From Leclercia sp. LSNIH1 (GTDB lineage: Bacteria > Pseudomonadota > Gammaproteobacteria > Enterobacterales > Enterobacteriaceae): DNA of 64,000 bases. Both the position numbers and the translations under genes were made by a program. The stretch lies in the NCBI RefSeq assembly GCF_002902985.1, contig NZ_CP026167.1, positions 1,798,001 to 1,862,000 on the forward strand. Direction: 5' to 3'. The notes beneath the pieces were generated by a model. That model worked only from the letters and a program-made list of their open reading frames with translations, did not search any database and was not told the DNA's origin. Positions 9,666 through 18,935 of this stretch are shown here, piece after piece; within the stretch, counting starts at the first letter, position 1; the number at the start of each line of letters is the position of its first letter.

Positions 9666-10463
9666 ATGCAGGAAAACAACCCGCAATCCGATACCACTTT
9701 TGCGCTCGATGGCGTCTCCTTTCGCGTTCCCGGACGCACGCTGCTGCATCCCCTTTCGCTGACCTTCCCCGCAGGCCAGGTGACCGGCCTTATCGGCCAT
9801 AACGGCTCTGGCAAATCCACCTTACTGAAAATGCTCGGCCGCCATCAGCCGCCGTCTGAGGGCGATATCCTGCTGGATGGACAGCCGCTGGATAGCTGGA
9901 ACAGCAAGGCCTTTGCCCGCAAGGTGGCCTATCTGCCGCAGCAACTGCCGCAGGCGGAAGGGATGACCGTCCGCGAGCTGGTGGCGATTGGCCGTTATCC
10001 GTGGCATGGCGCGCTGGGGCGTTTTGGCGTGGCCGACCGCGAGAAAGTGGAAGAGGCGATTGCGCTGGTGGGGTTAAAACCGCTGGCCCATCGTCTGGTG
10101 GATAGCCTCTCCGGCGGCGAGCGCCAGCGGGCATGGATCGCCATGCTGGTGGCGCAGGATAGCCGTTGTTTACTGCTGGATGAGCCGACATCGGCCCTCG
10201 ATATCGCCCATCAGGTGGATGTGCTGGCGCTGGTGCATCGCTTAAGCCAGCAGCGCGGACTGATGGTGATTGCGGTGCTGCACGACATCAACATGGCGGC
10301 GCGTTACTGCGATTACCTGGTGGCGCTGCGCGGCGGGGAGATGATCGCCCAGGGCACGCCTGCCGAGCTGATGCGCAGCGAGACGCTGGAAAACATTTAC
10401 GGCATTCCTATGGGTATTCTGCCGCATCCTGCGGGAGCGGCACCGGTGAGCTTTGTCTACTGA
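9666..10463 (+). CDS. fhuC: Fe(3+)-hydroxamate ABC transporter ATPase FhuC
   Basis: FhuC is the cytoplasmic ATPase that drives ferric hydroxamate uptake through FhuB. The 265-residue product contains Walker A GHNGSGKST at residues 44-52, the signature LSGGERQR, Walker B LLLDEPTSALD and the switch His in AVLHDIN. The ATG at 9666 (MQENNPQSDTTFAL) gives the E. coli length; an upstream in-frame ATG at 9621 falls inside the terminator hairpin and is rejected. The Shine-Dalgarno is weak, which may suit lower expression. The stop overlaps the fhuD start by one base (TGATG). Confidence 0.97.
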   Translation: MQENNPQSDTTFALDGVSFRVPGRTLLHPLSLTFPAGQVTGLIGHNGSGKSTLLKMLGRHQPPSEGDILLDGQPLDSWNSKAFARKVAYLPQQLPQAEGMTVRELVAIGRYPWHGALGRFGVADREKVEEAIALVGLKPLAHRLVDSLSGGERQRAWIAMLVAQDSRCLLLDEPTSALDIAHQVDVLALVHRLSQQRGLMVIAVLHDINMAARYCDYLVALRGGEMIAQGTPAELMRSETLENIYGIPMGILPHPAGAAPVSFVY

Positions 10464-11350
10464 TGCCTGATTTTATGATTAGCCGTCGCCGCCTGCTGGC
10501 GGCCATGGCCCTCTCGCCGCTGCTGTGGAAAATGAACACGGCGCAGGCTGCCGCTATCGATCCGCAGCGCATTGTGGCCCTGGAGTGGCTCCCCGTTGAG
10601 CTGCTGCTGGCGCTCGGCGTGACCCCTTACGGCGTGGCCGATATTCCCAATTACACCCTGTGGGTGAACGAGCCCCGGCTGCCAGAGTCGGTTATCGACA
10701 TCGGCCTGCGTACCGAGCCCAACCTCGAACTGCTCACCCAGATGAAACCCTCGTACCTGGTCTGGTCGGCCGGGTATGGCCCGTCAGAAGAGAAGCTGGC
10801 GCGCATTGCGCCGGGGCGGGGTTTTGCCTTTAGCGACGGGAAAAAGCCGCTGGCTAACGCCCGCAAATCGTTAACCGAGATGGCGCAGCTTCTGAATCTG
10901 GAGAGTGCGGCCCGCCAGCATCTCGACCATTTCGACAGCGTGATTGACAGTTTCAAACCGCGCTTCGCCGGTCGTGGAGATCGCCCGCTACTGATGGTGA
11001 CGCTGCTCGATGCCCGTCATATGCTGGTGTTTGGCAATAACTGCCTGTTCCAGGAAGTGCTGGATCGCTATGGGATTAAAAACGCCTGGGAAGGGGAGAT
11101 GACCTTTTGGGGGAGTACCGCCGTGGGGATCGACCGTCTGGCGGCGTTTAAGGATGTGGATGTGCTCTGCTTCGATCACGGCAATGAACGGGAAATGCAG
11201 ACCCTAATGGCGACGCCGCTGTGGCAGGCGATGCCGTTTGTCCGCCAGCAGCGCGTGAAGCGCGTTCCCGCGGTGTGGTTCTACGGCGCGACGCTGTCGG
11301 CGATGCACTTTGCCCGCGTGCTGGATAGCGCCCTGGGAGGCCAGGCATGA
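10463..11350 (+). CDS. fhuD: Fe(3+)-hydroxamate periplasmic binding protein FhuD
   Basis: FhuD captures ferrichrome, coprogen and aerobactin in the periplasm and delivers them to FhuB. The 295-residue precursor starts with a twin-arginine-type signal (ISRRRLLAAMALSPLLW) ending near TAQA, residues 1-29. The mature part is a class III binding protein with the AALD-like opening RIVALEWLPVELLLALG and conserved RTEPNLELL and GSTAV blocks. It is translationally coupled on both sides: a one-base overlap with fhuC and an ATGA overlap with fhuB. Confidence 0.97.
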   Translation: MPDFMISRRRLLAAMALSPLLWKMNTAQAAAIDPQRIVALEWLPVELLLALGVTPYGVADIPNYTLWVNEPRLPESVIDIGLRTEPNLELLTQMKPSYLVWSAGYGPSEEKLARIAPGRGFAFSDGKKPLANARKSLTEMAQLLNLESAARQHLDHFDSVIDSFKPRFAGRGDRPLLMVTLLDARHMLVFGNNCLFQEVLDRYGIKNAWEGEMTFWGSTAVGIDRLAAFKDVDVLCFDHGNEREMQTLMATPLWQAMPFVRQQRVKRVPAVWFYGATLSAMHFARVLDSALGGQA

Positions 11351-13329
11351 GGTCACGGATTGCCCTTTTCCCGGCGCTCTTTATGGCGCTGCTGCTGGCC
11401 GTTGCGCTGGGCTTAACCTGGTGGAACCTGAGCATTGCGCTGCCGCGCAGCGAGTGGGGCAGCGCGCTGGCCGCCCCGGATATCGACAATATTCAACAGA
11501 TGCTGTTCCACTACAGCCTGCTGCCGCGGCTGGCGATCTCGCTGCTGGTGGGGGCCGGACTCGGGCTGGTGGGCGTACTGTTCCAGCAGGTGCTGCGTAA
11601 CCCGCTCGCCGAGCCAACCACTCTGGGGGTGGCGACCGGCGCCCAGCTGGGGATGACCATCATCACCCTGTGGGCGCTACCGGGCGTACTGGCGGCGCAG
11701 TTCGCCGCGCTGGTGGGCGCTTGCGTCGTCGGGGCGATTGTCTTTGGCGTGGCCTGGGGTAAACGCCTCTCGCCGGTCACGCTGATCCTGGCAGGCCTGG
11801 TGGTGAGCCTTTACTGCGGCGCGGTTAACCAACTGCTGGTGATTTTCCATCACGACCAGCTGCAAAGCATGTTCCTCTGGAGCACCGGGACGCTGACGCA
11901 AACCGACTGGAGCATCGTCCAGCGCCTGTGGCCGCAGCTACTCGGCGGCGTGCTGCTGACTCTGCTGCTGCTGCGCCCGCTTACCCTGATGGGGCTGGAT
12001 GATGGCGTGGCGCGTAACCTCGGGCTGGCGCTCTCCCTGGCGCGTCTGGCAGCGCTGACGCTGGCGATTGTTATCAGTGCTCTGCTGGTGAATGCTGTGG
12101 GCATCATCGGCTTTATCGGCCTGTTCGCGCCGCTGCTGGCGAAAATGCTGGGGGCGCGGCGCTTGCTCTCCCGACTGATACTGGCCCCGCTGATTGGGGC
12201 GCTGATCCTCTGGCTCTCTGACCAGGTGATCCTCTGGCTTACCCGGGTGTGGATGGAGGTCTCCACCGGTTCTGTAACCGCCCTGATCGGCGCGCCGCTG
12301 CTGCTTTGGCTGCTGCCGCGTCTGCGCAGCATGAGCGCCCCGGCGATGAACGCGGGCGATAAAGTGCAGGCCGAGCGCCACCACGTGGTGTCGTTTGCCC
12401 TGGCAGGCGGCGCGGTACTGCTGCTGGCGGTGATAGCGGCGATGGCGTTTGGCCGGGATGCTCAGGGATGGCACTGGGCGAGCGGAGCAATGCTTGACGA
12501 ACTGTTGCCGTGGCGCGCGCCGCGTATTTTTGCCGCCCTGATGGCCGGGGTGATGCTGGCGGTGGCGGGTTGCATTATTCAGCGTCTTACCGGTAATCCG
12601 ATGGCGAGCCCGGAAGTGCTGGGGATCAGCTCCGGTGCGGCGTTCGGCGTGGTGCTGATGCTCTTCTTTGTGCCGGGTAATGCCTTCGGCTGGCTGATGC
12701 CTGCGGGTAGCCTTGGTGCCGCAGCGACGCTGCTGATTATCCTGGTCTCCGCCGGGCGCGGCGGCTTCTCGCCGCACCGGATGCTGCTGGCGGGGATGGC
12801 GCTGAGCACCGCCTTCACCATGCTGCTGATGATGCTGCAGGCCAGCGGCGATCCGCGTATGGCGCAGATCCTGACCTGGATTTCCGGCTCAACCTATAAT
12901 GCGACGACCGAACAGGTTATGAGCACCGGGATAGCAATGCTCCTCCTGCTGGCGCTGGTGCCGCTCTGCCGTCGCTGGCTGACGGTGCTGCCGCTGGGGG
13001 GCGACACGGCCCGTTCGGTGGGCATGGCGTTGAACCGCTCGCGAATCGGCCTGCTGCTGCTGGCGGCAGCGCTGACGGCGACGGCGACCCTGACGATTGG
13101 CCCGCTGAGTTTTATCGGGCTGATGGCGCCGCACATCGCGCGGATGATGGGCTTCCGTCGGACGATGCCGCACATTGTGATGTCGGCGTTAATCGGAGGG
13201 ATACTGCTGGTGTTCGCCGACTGGTGCGGCCGGATGGTGCTGTTCCCGTATCAGATCCCGGCGGGGCTGCTCTCCACCTTTATCGGTGCGCCGTACTTTA
13301 TCTATCTGCTGAGGAAGCAGAGCAGGTAA
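11347..13329 (+). CDS. fhuB: Fe(3+)-hydroxamate ABC transporter permease FhuB
   Basis: FhuB is the inner-membrane channel for ferric hydroxamates. Unlike most FecCD-family permeases it is a tandem fusion of two homologous halves, each of about 330 residues and about 10 membrane segments. Both repeats are visible: RNPLAEPTTLGVATGAQLG in the first half corresponds to GNPMASPEVLGISSGAAFG in the second, and GFIGLFAPLLAKML to SFIGLMAPHIARMM. The 660-residue length equals E. coli FhuB. The start overlaps the fhuD stop (ATGA). The gene ends the fhu operon and faces hemL across a REP pair. Confidence 0.97.
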   Translation: MRSRIALFPALFMALLLAVALGLTWWNLSIALPRSEWGSALAAPDIDNIQQMLFHYSLLPRLAISLLVGAGLGLVGVLFQQVLRNPLAEPTTLGVATGAQLGMTIITLWALPGVLAAQFAALVGACVVGAIVFGVAWGKRLSPVTLILAGLVVSLYCGAVNQLLVIFHHDQLQSMFLWSTGTLTQTDWSIVQRLWPQLLGGVLLTLLLLRPLTLMGLDDGVARNLGLALSLARLAALTLAIVISALLVNAVGIIGFIGLFAPLLAKMLGARRLLSRLILAPLIGALILWLSDQVILWLTRVWMEVSTGSVTALIGAPLLLWLLPRLRSMSAPAMNAGDKVQAERHHVVSFALAGGAVLLLAVIAAMAFGRDAQGWHWASGAMLDELLPWRAPRIFAALMAGVMLAVAGCIIQRLTGNPMASPEVLGISSGAAFGVVLMLFFVPGNAFGWLMPAGSLGAAATLLIILVSAGRGGFSPHRMLLAGMALSTAFTMLLMMLQASGDPRMAQILTWISGSTYNATTEQVMSTGIAMLLLLALVPLCRRWLTVLPLGGDTARSVGMALNRSRIGLLLLAAALTATATLTIGPLSFIGLMAPHIARMMGFRRTMPHIVMSALIGGILLVFADWCGRMVLFPYQIPAGLLSTFIGAPYFIYLLRKQSR

Positions 13330-13334
13330 AAAAT

Positions 13335-13411
13335 GCCGGGTGGCGGCTTCGCCTTACCCGGCCTACGGTTCGAGGGTTTTGTAGGCCGGGTAAGCGTTAG
13401 CGCCACCCGGC
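13335..13411. repeat. REP pair (BIME) between fhuB and hemL
   Basis: Two inverted REP units face each other. One (13335-13366) starts GCCGGGTGGCGG and ends CCGGCCTAC; the other (13381-13411) is the reverse orientation from GTAGGCCGGG to CACCCGGC. They are separated by 14 bp and fill the gap between convergent fhuB and hemL. Such BIMEs can stabilise mRNA 3' ends and bind gyrase or IHF. Confidence 0.9.
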
Positions 13412-13422
13412 AAACAACATCA

Positions 13423-14703
13423 TCAGAGCTTCGCAAACACCCGGCGCGCCGCCTCGATGGTTTTGTTGATGTCCTCTTCGCTGTGCGCAACCGACATAAA
13501 GCCCGCCTCAAACGCCGACGGCGCCAGGTAAACGCCCTCGTCCAGCATCAGATGGAAGAAGCGCTTGAAGCGCTCAACGTCGCACTGCACCACATCCTGA
13601 TAGCAGGTGACGGTTTTAGCCGTGGTGAAGAAGAGGCCGAACATGCCGCCCACGTGGTTTACCACCAGCGGAATACTCACATCTTCCGCCGCGTCCAGCA
13701 GACCGTTTGCCAGTTGGGTAGTGCGATCGGTCAGGGTGGTGTGGATCCCCGGCTGGGCCACTTCGGTCAGACAGGCGAAACCGGCGGCCATGGCAATTGG
13801 GTTACCGGAGAGGGTGCCCGCCTGGTAGACCGGACCGGTTGGGGCCAGCGCATCCATCACCTCTTTGCGACCGCCGAAGGCGCCCACCGGCATGCCGCCG
13901 CCGATGATTTTGCCCAGACAGGTGAGATCCGGCACCACGTCGTAATAAGACTGGGCGCCCGCCAGCGCCACGCGGAAGCCGGTCATCACTTCGTCGATAA
14001 TCAGCAGCGCGCCGAACTCATCGCACAGCGCACGCAGGCCCTGCAGGAAGCCCGGCTGCGGTGGAATGCAGTTCATGTTGCCCGCCACCGGCTCAACGAT
14101 GATGCAGGCGATCTCCTGCGGATACTGCTCAAAGGCGGCACGCACCGAATCGAGATCGTTATAGGTACAGGTCAGGGTGTGCTTCGCGAAATCCGCCGGC
14201 ACGCCCGGAGAGTTCGGCTGGCCGAGGGTCAGGGCGCCGGAACCGGCTTTCACCAGCAGACAGTCGGCATGACCGTGGTAGCAGCCTTCAAATTTGATAA
14301 TTTTGTCACGGCCGGTAAAACCACGGGCCAGACGGATGGCGCTCATGGTCGCTTCGGTACCGGAGTTCACCATGCGCACCATATCCATGGTCGGGACCAG
14401 TTCAGTCACCAGCTCCGCCATTTTGACTTCCATCTCGGTTGGCGCGCCGAAACTCAAACCGCGCTCCGCCGCTTCGATGACCGCGTTACGGATAGCCGGG
14501 TGGTTATGTCCCAGTACCATCGGGCCCCATGAGCCGACATAGTCGATATAGGCTTTGCCATCCACATCATACAGATAGGCGCCATCGGCACGTTCAATAA
14601 ACAGCGGTGTACCGCCCACGCCGGTAAAGGCACGGACCGGGGAGTTAACACCGCCAGGGATTAGCTCGCGGGCAGCGCTGTAAAGCGTTTCAGACTTACT
14701 CAT
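13423..14703 (-). CDS. hemL: Glutamate-1-semialdehyde 2,1-aminomutase
   Basis: HemL converts glutamate-1-semialdehyde to 5-aminolevulinate, completing the C5 route into tetrapyrrole (haem) synthesis after HemA. It is a class-III PLP aminotransferase. The 426-residue product has the PLP-binding lysine K265 in [17 protein letters not shown], the NSGTEATM phosphate-binding segment near 113-120 and [10 protein letters not shown] near 235-244. Length and start (MSKSETLY) match E. coli. It is monocistronic, convergent with fhuB and divergent from clcA. Confidence 0.98.
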   Translation of the reverse strand: MSKSETLYSAARELIPGGVNSPVRAFTGVGGTPLFIERADGAYLYDVDGKAYIDYVGSWGPMVLGHNHPAIRNAVIEAAERGLSFGAPTEMEVKMAELVTELVPTMDMVRMVNSGTEATMSAIRLARGFTGRDKIIKFEGCYHGHADCLLVKAGSGALTLGQPNSPGVPADFAKHTLTCTYNDLDSVRAAFEQYPQEIACIIVEPVAGNMNCIPPQPGFLQGLRALCDEFGALLIIDEVMTGFRVALAGAQSYYDVVPDLTCLGKIIGGGMPVGAFGGRKEVMDALAPTGPVYQAGTLSGNPIAMAAGFACLTEVAQPGIHTTLTDRTTQLANGLLDAAEDVSIPLVVNHVGGMFGLFFTTAKTVTCYQDVVQCDVERFKRFFHLMLDEGVYLAPSAFEAGFMSVAHSEEDINKTIEAARRVFAKL

Positions 14704-14880
14704 GGCGTGATTCCTGGCTCGTATAAAATGGTTAAGCGCACTATTCTAAGTGATTCGTGGAAGGTTATGAAATTTTTACCCTGGTAATGCATTAACAATT
14801 GTTAAGCAATTTTCAGGAGACGGCTGGACGGTCTCTGGTAAAATCCCTGCGGCGATTTGTATGACGAAAACTAACAGGCA

Positions 14881-16257
14881 ATGAAATCAGATTCCCCCTC
14901 ATTTGAAGAACAACAATTTGCGCGTGCGCAACATCGTATCAGCATCCGTCGGCTGCTCAACCGCGACAAGACGCCGCTGGCAATTTTGCTGGGCGCAGCC
15001 GTTGTCGGCACGCTGGCAGGGCTGGTGGGCGTCGCGTTTGAAAGGGCCGTTAATGGCGTGCTGAACTGGCGTATTGGCACCGTTGCGGGTTATGCCGATC
15101 GTGAAGGGGTAGTCTGGATCCTGGCGTTCGGCTTATCTGCCCTGCTTGCGATGGTCGGTTATTTTCTGGTGCGTAAATTCGCCCCGGAAGCGGGCGGCTC
15201 GGGGATCCCTGAGATAGAAGGGGCGCTCGAAGAGCTGCGTCCGGTCCGCTGGTGGCGTGTACTGCCCGTTAAGTTTATCGGCGGAATGGGGACGCTTGGA
15301 GCGGGGATGGTGCTCGGACGGGAAGGGCCGACCGTACAGCTGGGCGGTAATGTTGGCCGTATGGTCAGCGATCTGTTCAGAATGCGCAGCGCTGAAGCAC
15401 GCCATACGTTGCTGGCAACCGGTGCCGCCGCGGGGCTTTCCGCTGCGTTTAATGCCCCGCTGGCGGGGATCCTCTTTATCATTGAAGAGATGCGCGCCCA
15501 GTTTCGCTATAACCTGATCTCGATTAAAGCGGTCTTTACCGGCGTGATTATGTCGAGCATTGTCTTTCGGCTTTTCAATGGCGAAGGGGCGGTCATTGAG
15601 GTCGGTAAGTTGACCAACGCCCCGGTCAATACGCTCTGGCTCTATCTGATCCTCGGCATGATTTTTGGCATTGTTGGCCCGCTGTTTAATGCCCTTATTA
15701 TTCGCGCTCAGGATATGTTCCAGCGGATCCACGGCGGCAATACAACCCGATGGGTGCTGGTGGGTGGCCTGCTGGGGGGCGTGTGCGGAGTGCTGGGCTT
15801 TATCGAACCCAACGCGGCTGGGGGTGGCTTTGGGCTGATCCCTATTGCGGCTGCGGGTAACTTCAGCATTGGCCTGCTGCTGTTTATGTTTATCTCGCGG
15901 GTCATCACCACCGTACTCTGCTTCTCTTCCGGCGCCCCTGGCGGCATTTTTGCCCCGATGCTGGCGTTGGGTACGTTGCTGGGTACGGCCTTTGGCATGG
16001 CTGCCGCCGCAGGCTTCCCGGCGTATCATCTTGAGGCCGGTACCTTTGCCATCGCCGGAATGGGGGCGCTGCTGGCGGCATCGTTGCGCGCGCCGCTGAC
16101 CGGCATTGTGCTGGTGCTGGAGATGACCGATAATTACCAGCTCATTTTGCCAATGATCATTACCTGCCTGGGGGCCACACTATTAGCCCAGTTCCTCGGC
16201 GGACAACCGCTATACTCCACCATTCTTGCCCGTACCCTGGCGAAGCAGAATACTTGA
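14881..16257 (+). CDS. clcA: H+/Cl- exchange transporter ClcA
   Basis: ClcA exchanges two chloride ions for one proton across the inner membrane and supports extreme acid resistance alongside amino-acid decarboxylases. The key residues fall at E. coli numbering: S107 in GSGIPE, gating E148 in GREGP and internal proton glutamate E203 in IIEEMR. Hydrophobic helices run throughout. The 458-residue product is about 15 residues shorter than E. coli ClcA (473), because the cytoplasmic tail stops soon after LARTLAKQ. The start ATG at 14881 has only a weak ribosome-binding site. It is divergent from hemL and upstream of erpA. Confidence 0.97.
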   Translation: MKSDSPSFEEQQFARAQHRISIRRLLNRDKTPLAILLGAAVVGTLAGLVGVAFERAVNGVLNWRIGTVAGYADREGVVWILAFGLSALLAMVGYFLVRKFAPEAGGSGIPEIEGALEELRPVRWWRVLPVKFIGGMGTLGAGMVLGREGPTVQLGGNVGRMVSDLFRMRSAEARHTLLATGAAAGLSAAFNAPLAGILFIIEEMRAQFRYNLISIKAVFTGVIMSSIVFRLFNGEGAVIEVGKLTNAPVNTLWLYLILGMIFGIVGPLFNALIIRAQDMFQRIHGGNTTRWVLVGGLLGGVCGVLGFIEPNAAGGGFGLIPIAAAGNFSIGLLLFMFISRVITTVLCFSSGAPGGIFAPMLALGTLLGTAFGMAAAAGFPAYHLEAGTFAIAGMGALLAASLRAPLTGIVLVLEMTDNYQLILPMIITCLGATLLAQFLGGQPLYSTILARTLAKQNT

Positions 16258-16336
16258 ATGAATTACCAGGGTATTAGATAATGACAACAAGAATTGGGTG
16301 ATTTTTACCCACTAGCAGTATTCATGGGAGCATAAG

Positions 16337-16681
16337 ATGAGTGATGACGTAGCGCTGCCGTTGCAGTTTACCGAAGCAGCAGCCAAAAAAGTAAAAGACC
16401 TGATTTCCGATGAAGACAACCCGGAGCTGAAATTGCGTGTATACATTACTGGCGGCGGCTGCAGCGGCTTCCAGTATGGCTTCACCTTTGACGATCAGGT
16501 TAACGATGGCGACATGACCATTGAGAAGCAGGGCGTCGCGCTGGTCGTAGACCCGATGAGCCTGCAGTATCTGGTCGGTGGTTCTGTTGACTACACCGAA
16601 GGTCTGGAAGGTTCACGCTTTGTGGTAACCAACCCGAACGCAACCAGCACCTGCGGGTGTGGTTCTTCGTTCAGCATCTGA
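16337..16681 (+). CDS. erpA: Iron-sulfur cluster insertion (A-type carrier) protein ErpA
   Basis: ErpA delivers Fe-S clusters to apo-targets including IspG and IspH of the isoprenoid pathway. The 114-residue product has the A-type carrier triad of cysteines C42 (GGGCSGFQ), C106 and C108 (STCGCG near the C-terminus). The start has GGGAG seven bases upstream. The isoprenoid link is relevant here because dxr and uppS lie further along this window. It is convergent with yadS across a single REP unit. Confidence 0.98.
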   Translation: MSDDVALPLQFTEAAAKKVKDLISDEDNPELKLRVYITGGGCSGFQYGFTFDDQVNDGDMTIEKQGVALVVDPMSLQYLVGGSVDYTEGLEGSRFVVTNPNATSTCGCGSSFSI

Positions 16682-16688
16682 CGGTAAT

Positions 16689-16718
16689 GCCCGGTGGCGC
16701 TTCGCTTACCGGGCCTAC
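16689..16718. repeat. Single REP element between erpA and yadS
   Basis: One 30-bp REP unit, beginning GCCCGGTGGCGC and ending CCGGGCCTAC, lies 7 bp after the erpA stop and 3 bp before the yadS stop. It is the same family as the units at 13335-13411 and 23331-23403. Confidence 0.88.
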
Positions 16719-16721
16719 TCG

Positions 16722-17345
16722 CTATCTTCCATTATCATCCAGCGCAAAGGTTGGCAGCTTCAGATGCCAGCGGATTGCCGCCAGTCTGATTGCCAGCGTT
16801 ACCACCATCCCCAGCATCGCTGCCTGTTCCAGCGGAACATGAAAGGTATACCAGGCCGTGGCGTGAACGATCCCGCCCAGAATACAGGCCGTAGCGTAGA
16901 TTTCCGTTCGCAGGATCATCGGCACTTCGCGCGCCAGAATATCGCGGATAATCCCGCCGCCCACGCCGGTCACCACCCCCATACAGATCGCCACCATCGG
17001 GCCGGTGCCAGCCATAAAGGCTTTGTTTACGCCAATCCCGACGAACACCGCGAGGCCCACCGCATCCAGCACCGGCAGCAGCCATTTCGGCAGGCGACGC
17101 GGCTGGCGAACAAGAATGATGGTTAACATACAGGTGACCATGGCGACCACCAGGTCGGTGGGATCCTTGACCCAGAATACCGGGCCATGATCCAGCGCCA
17201 TGTCGCGGATCGTTCCCCCGCCGACGGCCGTGACCACGCCCAACACCAGCACGCCAAACGGATCCATGCGTAACTTACCGGCCAGCAGAACGCCGGAAAT
17301 CGCAAAAACGGCTGTGCCAAGAATATCCAGCCAGTAAACGAGCAT
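16722..17345 (-). CDS. yadS: TRIC/UPF0126 family membrane protein YadS
   Basis: YadS belongs to the bacterial TRIC (UPF0126) family, whose homologues form monovalent cation channels; its physiological role in enterobacteria is not established. The 207-residue product has two tandem repeats, each with a glycine-rich kink and RD signature (VGGGTIRDM near residue 42 and VGGGIIRDIL near 127), and seven predicted membrane segments. The ATG at 17345 (MLVYWLDI) is chosen because it matches the family and follows a GAGG; an in-frame upstream start would run into btuF. It is 16 bp downstream of btuF, last gene of mtnN-btuF-yadS. Confidence 0.95.
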   Translation of the reverse strand: MLVYWLDILGTAVFAISGVLLAGKLRMDPFGVLVLGVVTAVGGGTIRDMALDHGPVFWVKDPTDLVVAMVTCMLTIILVRQPRRLPKWLLPVLDAVGLAVFVGIGVNKAFMAGTGPMVAICMGVVTGVGGGIIRDILAREVPMILRTEIYATACILGGIVHATAWYTFHVPLEQAAMLGMVVTLAIRLAAIRWHLKLPTFALDDNGR

Positions 17346-17361
17346 CGTAATCCTCGAGAAA

Positions 17362-18162
17362 TTAGTGACTCTGCGACAGCGCAGAGCAGAGTTGTTTTGC
17401 GGCGAGGATAATACGCGGGCTCGCGCGCTCAAACCAGTCACTGTTCAGCGGAATCACGGGTATTTTTAGCTGACCTTGCCAGTACTGTTCTATTTTAGGA
17501 ATATCGCCCGCCGAACCGCCCACCACAATCGCCTGAGGCTGGCGCGCCAGTACTTGCTCACGGCTCACCTGGGGCCAGGGAACCCGGCTGGCCGCGAAGA
17601 TATTTTCTCCGCCACACAGCTCAACAACCTGATGTTGCAGTGAGCCCTGGCTGGTGGTGAACAGCGGCTGTTGACCGAACTGAATGAATACCCGCTTTTT
17701 CGGCAGTGCGCCGTAGGTGGCCTTGAGGGCGGCAAAATCAGCCATCATCTGCTGTGCGGCCTGTTGCGCCTGCCCCGGTGTCGGGCTCCAGCGGGCAAGA
17801 TCGCGCAGGGCCCGGGCAATCTGCTCTATGCGGGTGGCATCGATCCACTGCACTTTTATGCCGAGCGAGGTGAGCTGGTTGACCTGACGCTCGGCATTGC
17901 CGCCGCGCCAGGCCAGCACCAGATCGGGCTTCAGCGCGACGATGCGTTCAACATTTATGCCTTGCCAGGTGGCGACCTGTTCAATGTTAGCGGCTTCGGG
18001 AGGATAGTCGGAATAACTGCTGACCCCGACGGGGGTGATCCCGGCGGCAAACGCCAGTTCGGTATTGGCAGGGGAGAGGGTAATTACACGCGGCGCGGCC
18101 AGAAGCCACGCCGGTGTCAGCAGAAGCAGCGCAAGCAGCGCCCTTTTGAGCGGCTTAGCCAC
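17362..18162 (-). CDS. btuF: Vitamin B12 periplasmic binding protein BtuF
   Basis: BtuF binds cobalamin in the periplasm and docks onto BtuCD. The 266-residue precursor has a signal peptide of about 22 residues ending LLAA, then the class III binding-protein fold with [43 protein letters not shown] and [14 protein letters not shown] are also family hallmarks. The start is a GTG at 18162 ([10 protein letters not shown]), matching E. coli; a longer in-frame reading from 18189 lies deep in mtnN. It overlaps the mtnN end by 8 bp, implying translational coupling. btuCD is not in this window. Confidence 0.96.
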   Translation of the reverse strand: MAKPLKRALLALLLLTPAWLLAAPRVITLSPANTELAFAAGITPVGVSSYSDYPPEAANIEQVATWQGINVERIVALKPDLVLAWRGGNAERQVNQLTSLGIKVQWIDATRIEQIARALRDLARWSPTPGQAQQAAQQMMADFAALKATYGALPKKRVFIQFGQQPLFTTSQGSLQHQVVELCGGENIFAASRVPWPQVSREQVLARQPQAIVVGGSAGDIPKIEQYWQGQLKIPVIPLNSDWFERASPRIILAAKQLCSALSQSH

Positions 18163-18853
18163 GCGCCAGTTTCTGCACCAGCGTCTCAACCATCAGGCTG
18201 GACTGTTTGGCAGCAACTACGAGGAACTCGTCGAAGCTCAGGTGGGACTGCTGATCGGCAACGTCGGAGATGGCGCGAACCACGACAAACGGCACGCTGA
18301 AGTTATGGCAAACGTGCGCGATGGCGGTCGCTTCCATTTCCACGGCGATCGCCTGCGGGAAGTTGTGACGGATTTTCGCCAGGTTCACGGAGCCGTTGAT
18401 AAAGGCGTCGCCGCTGACAATCAGGCCGCGCACGGCGTTAAGGTTCAGCTCTGCGATGCAACTTTCCGCAGCGGCAACCAGTTTTTTATCGGCCTTAAAG
18501 CCTGCCGGGCAGCCCGGAAGCTGGCCATACTCGTAACCAAAGGCGGTCACATCGGCGTCGTGGTAGCGCGCTTCGTCAGAGACCACGATATCGCCCACTT
18601 TCAGGGTTGATGCAAGACCGCCCGCAGAGCCGGTGTTAATAATCACGTCTGGCTTGCAGCGCTCCAGCAGCAGGGTGGCGCCCAGCGCGGCGGAAACTTT
18701 ACCGATACCCGATTTCAGCAGAGCTACTTCAGTTCCGTTCAGCGTGCCAGTGTAAATTTCGCAACCGCCCAGAGAGAGGGTCTGACGGTTCTCAATTTTG
18801 TCACGCAGCAGCGTAACTTCTTCTTCCATTGCTCCAATAATACCGATTTTCAT
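18155..18853 (-). CDS. mtnN: 5'-methylthioadenosine/S-adenosylhomocysteine nucleosidase
   Basis: MtnN (Pfs) removes adenine from methylthioadenosine, S-adenosylhomocysteine and 5'-deoxyadenosine. It feeds methionine salvage and produces S-ribosylhomocysteine for AI-2 synthesis by LuxS. The 232-residue product has E12 near the N-terminus (GAMEEEV) and the purine-binding [12 protein letters not shown] segment near 170-181. It carries catalytic Asp in RAISDVAD near 197. It is the first gene of mtnN-btuF-yadS and is divergent from dgt across 82 bp. Confidence 0.98.
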   Translation of the reverse strand: MKIGIIGAMEEEVTLLRDKIENRQTLSLGGCEIYTGTLNGTEVALLKSGIGKVSAALGATLLLERCKPDVIINTGSAGGLASTLKVGDIVVSDEARYHDADVTAFGYEYGQLPGCPAGFKADKKLVAAAESCIAELNLNAVRGLIVSGDAFINGSVNLAKIRHNFPQAIAVEMEATAIAHVCHNFSVPFVVVRAISDVADQQSHLSFDEFLVVAAKQSSLMVETLVQKLARG

Positions 18854-18935
18854 AGATTTACTCGCGATGTGCCTTGTTAAGATGCATAGTCTATCATGCG
18901 GTTAAGGGGAAACGCATTCTCACGCGGGGGAGCAC

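Noticed and set aside
13333..14532. Long plus-strand frame (about 399 codons) over the REP pair and antisense to hemL
   Set aside because: It begins inside a REP element and runs antisense to hemL, with no family resemblance.
16295..16311. TGGGT/ACCCA inverted repeat upstream of erpA, considered as an IscR site
   Set aside because: Half-site orientation is GGG…CCC, opposite to the CC…GG order of type 2 IscR sites as I know them, and arms are only 5 bp. Left unassigned.
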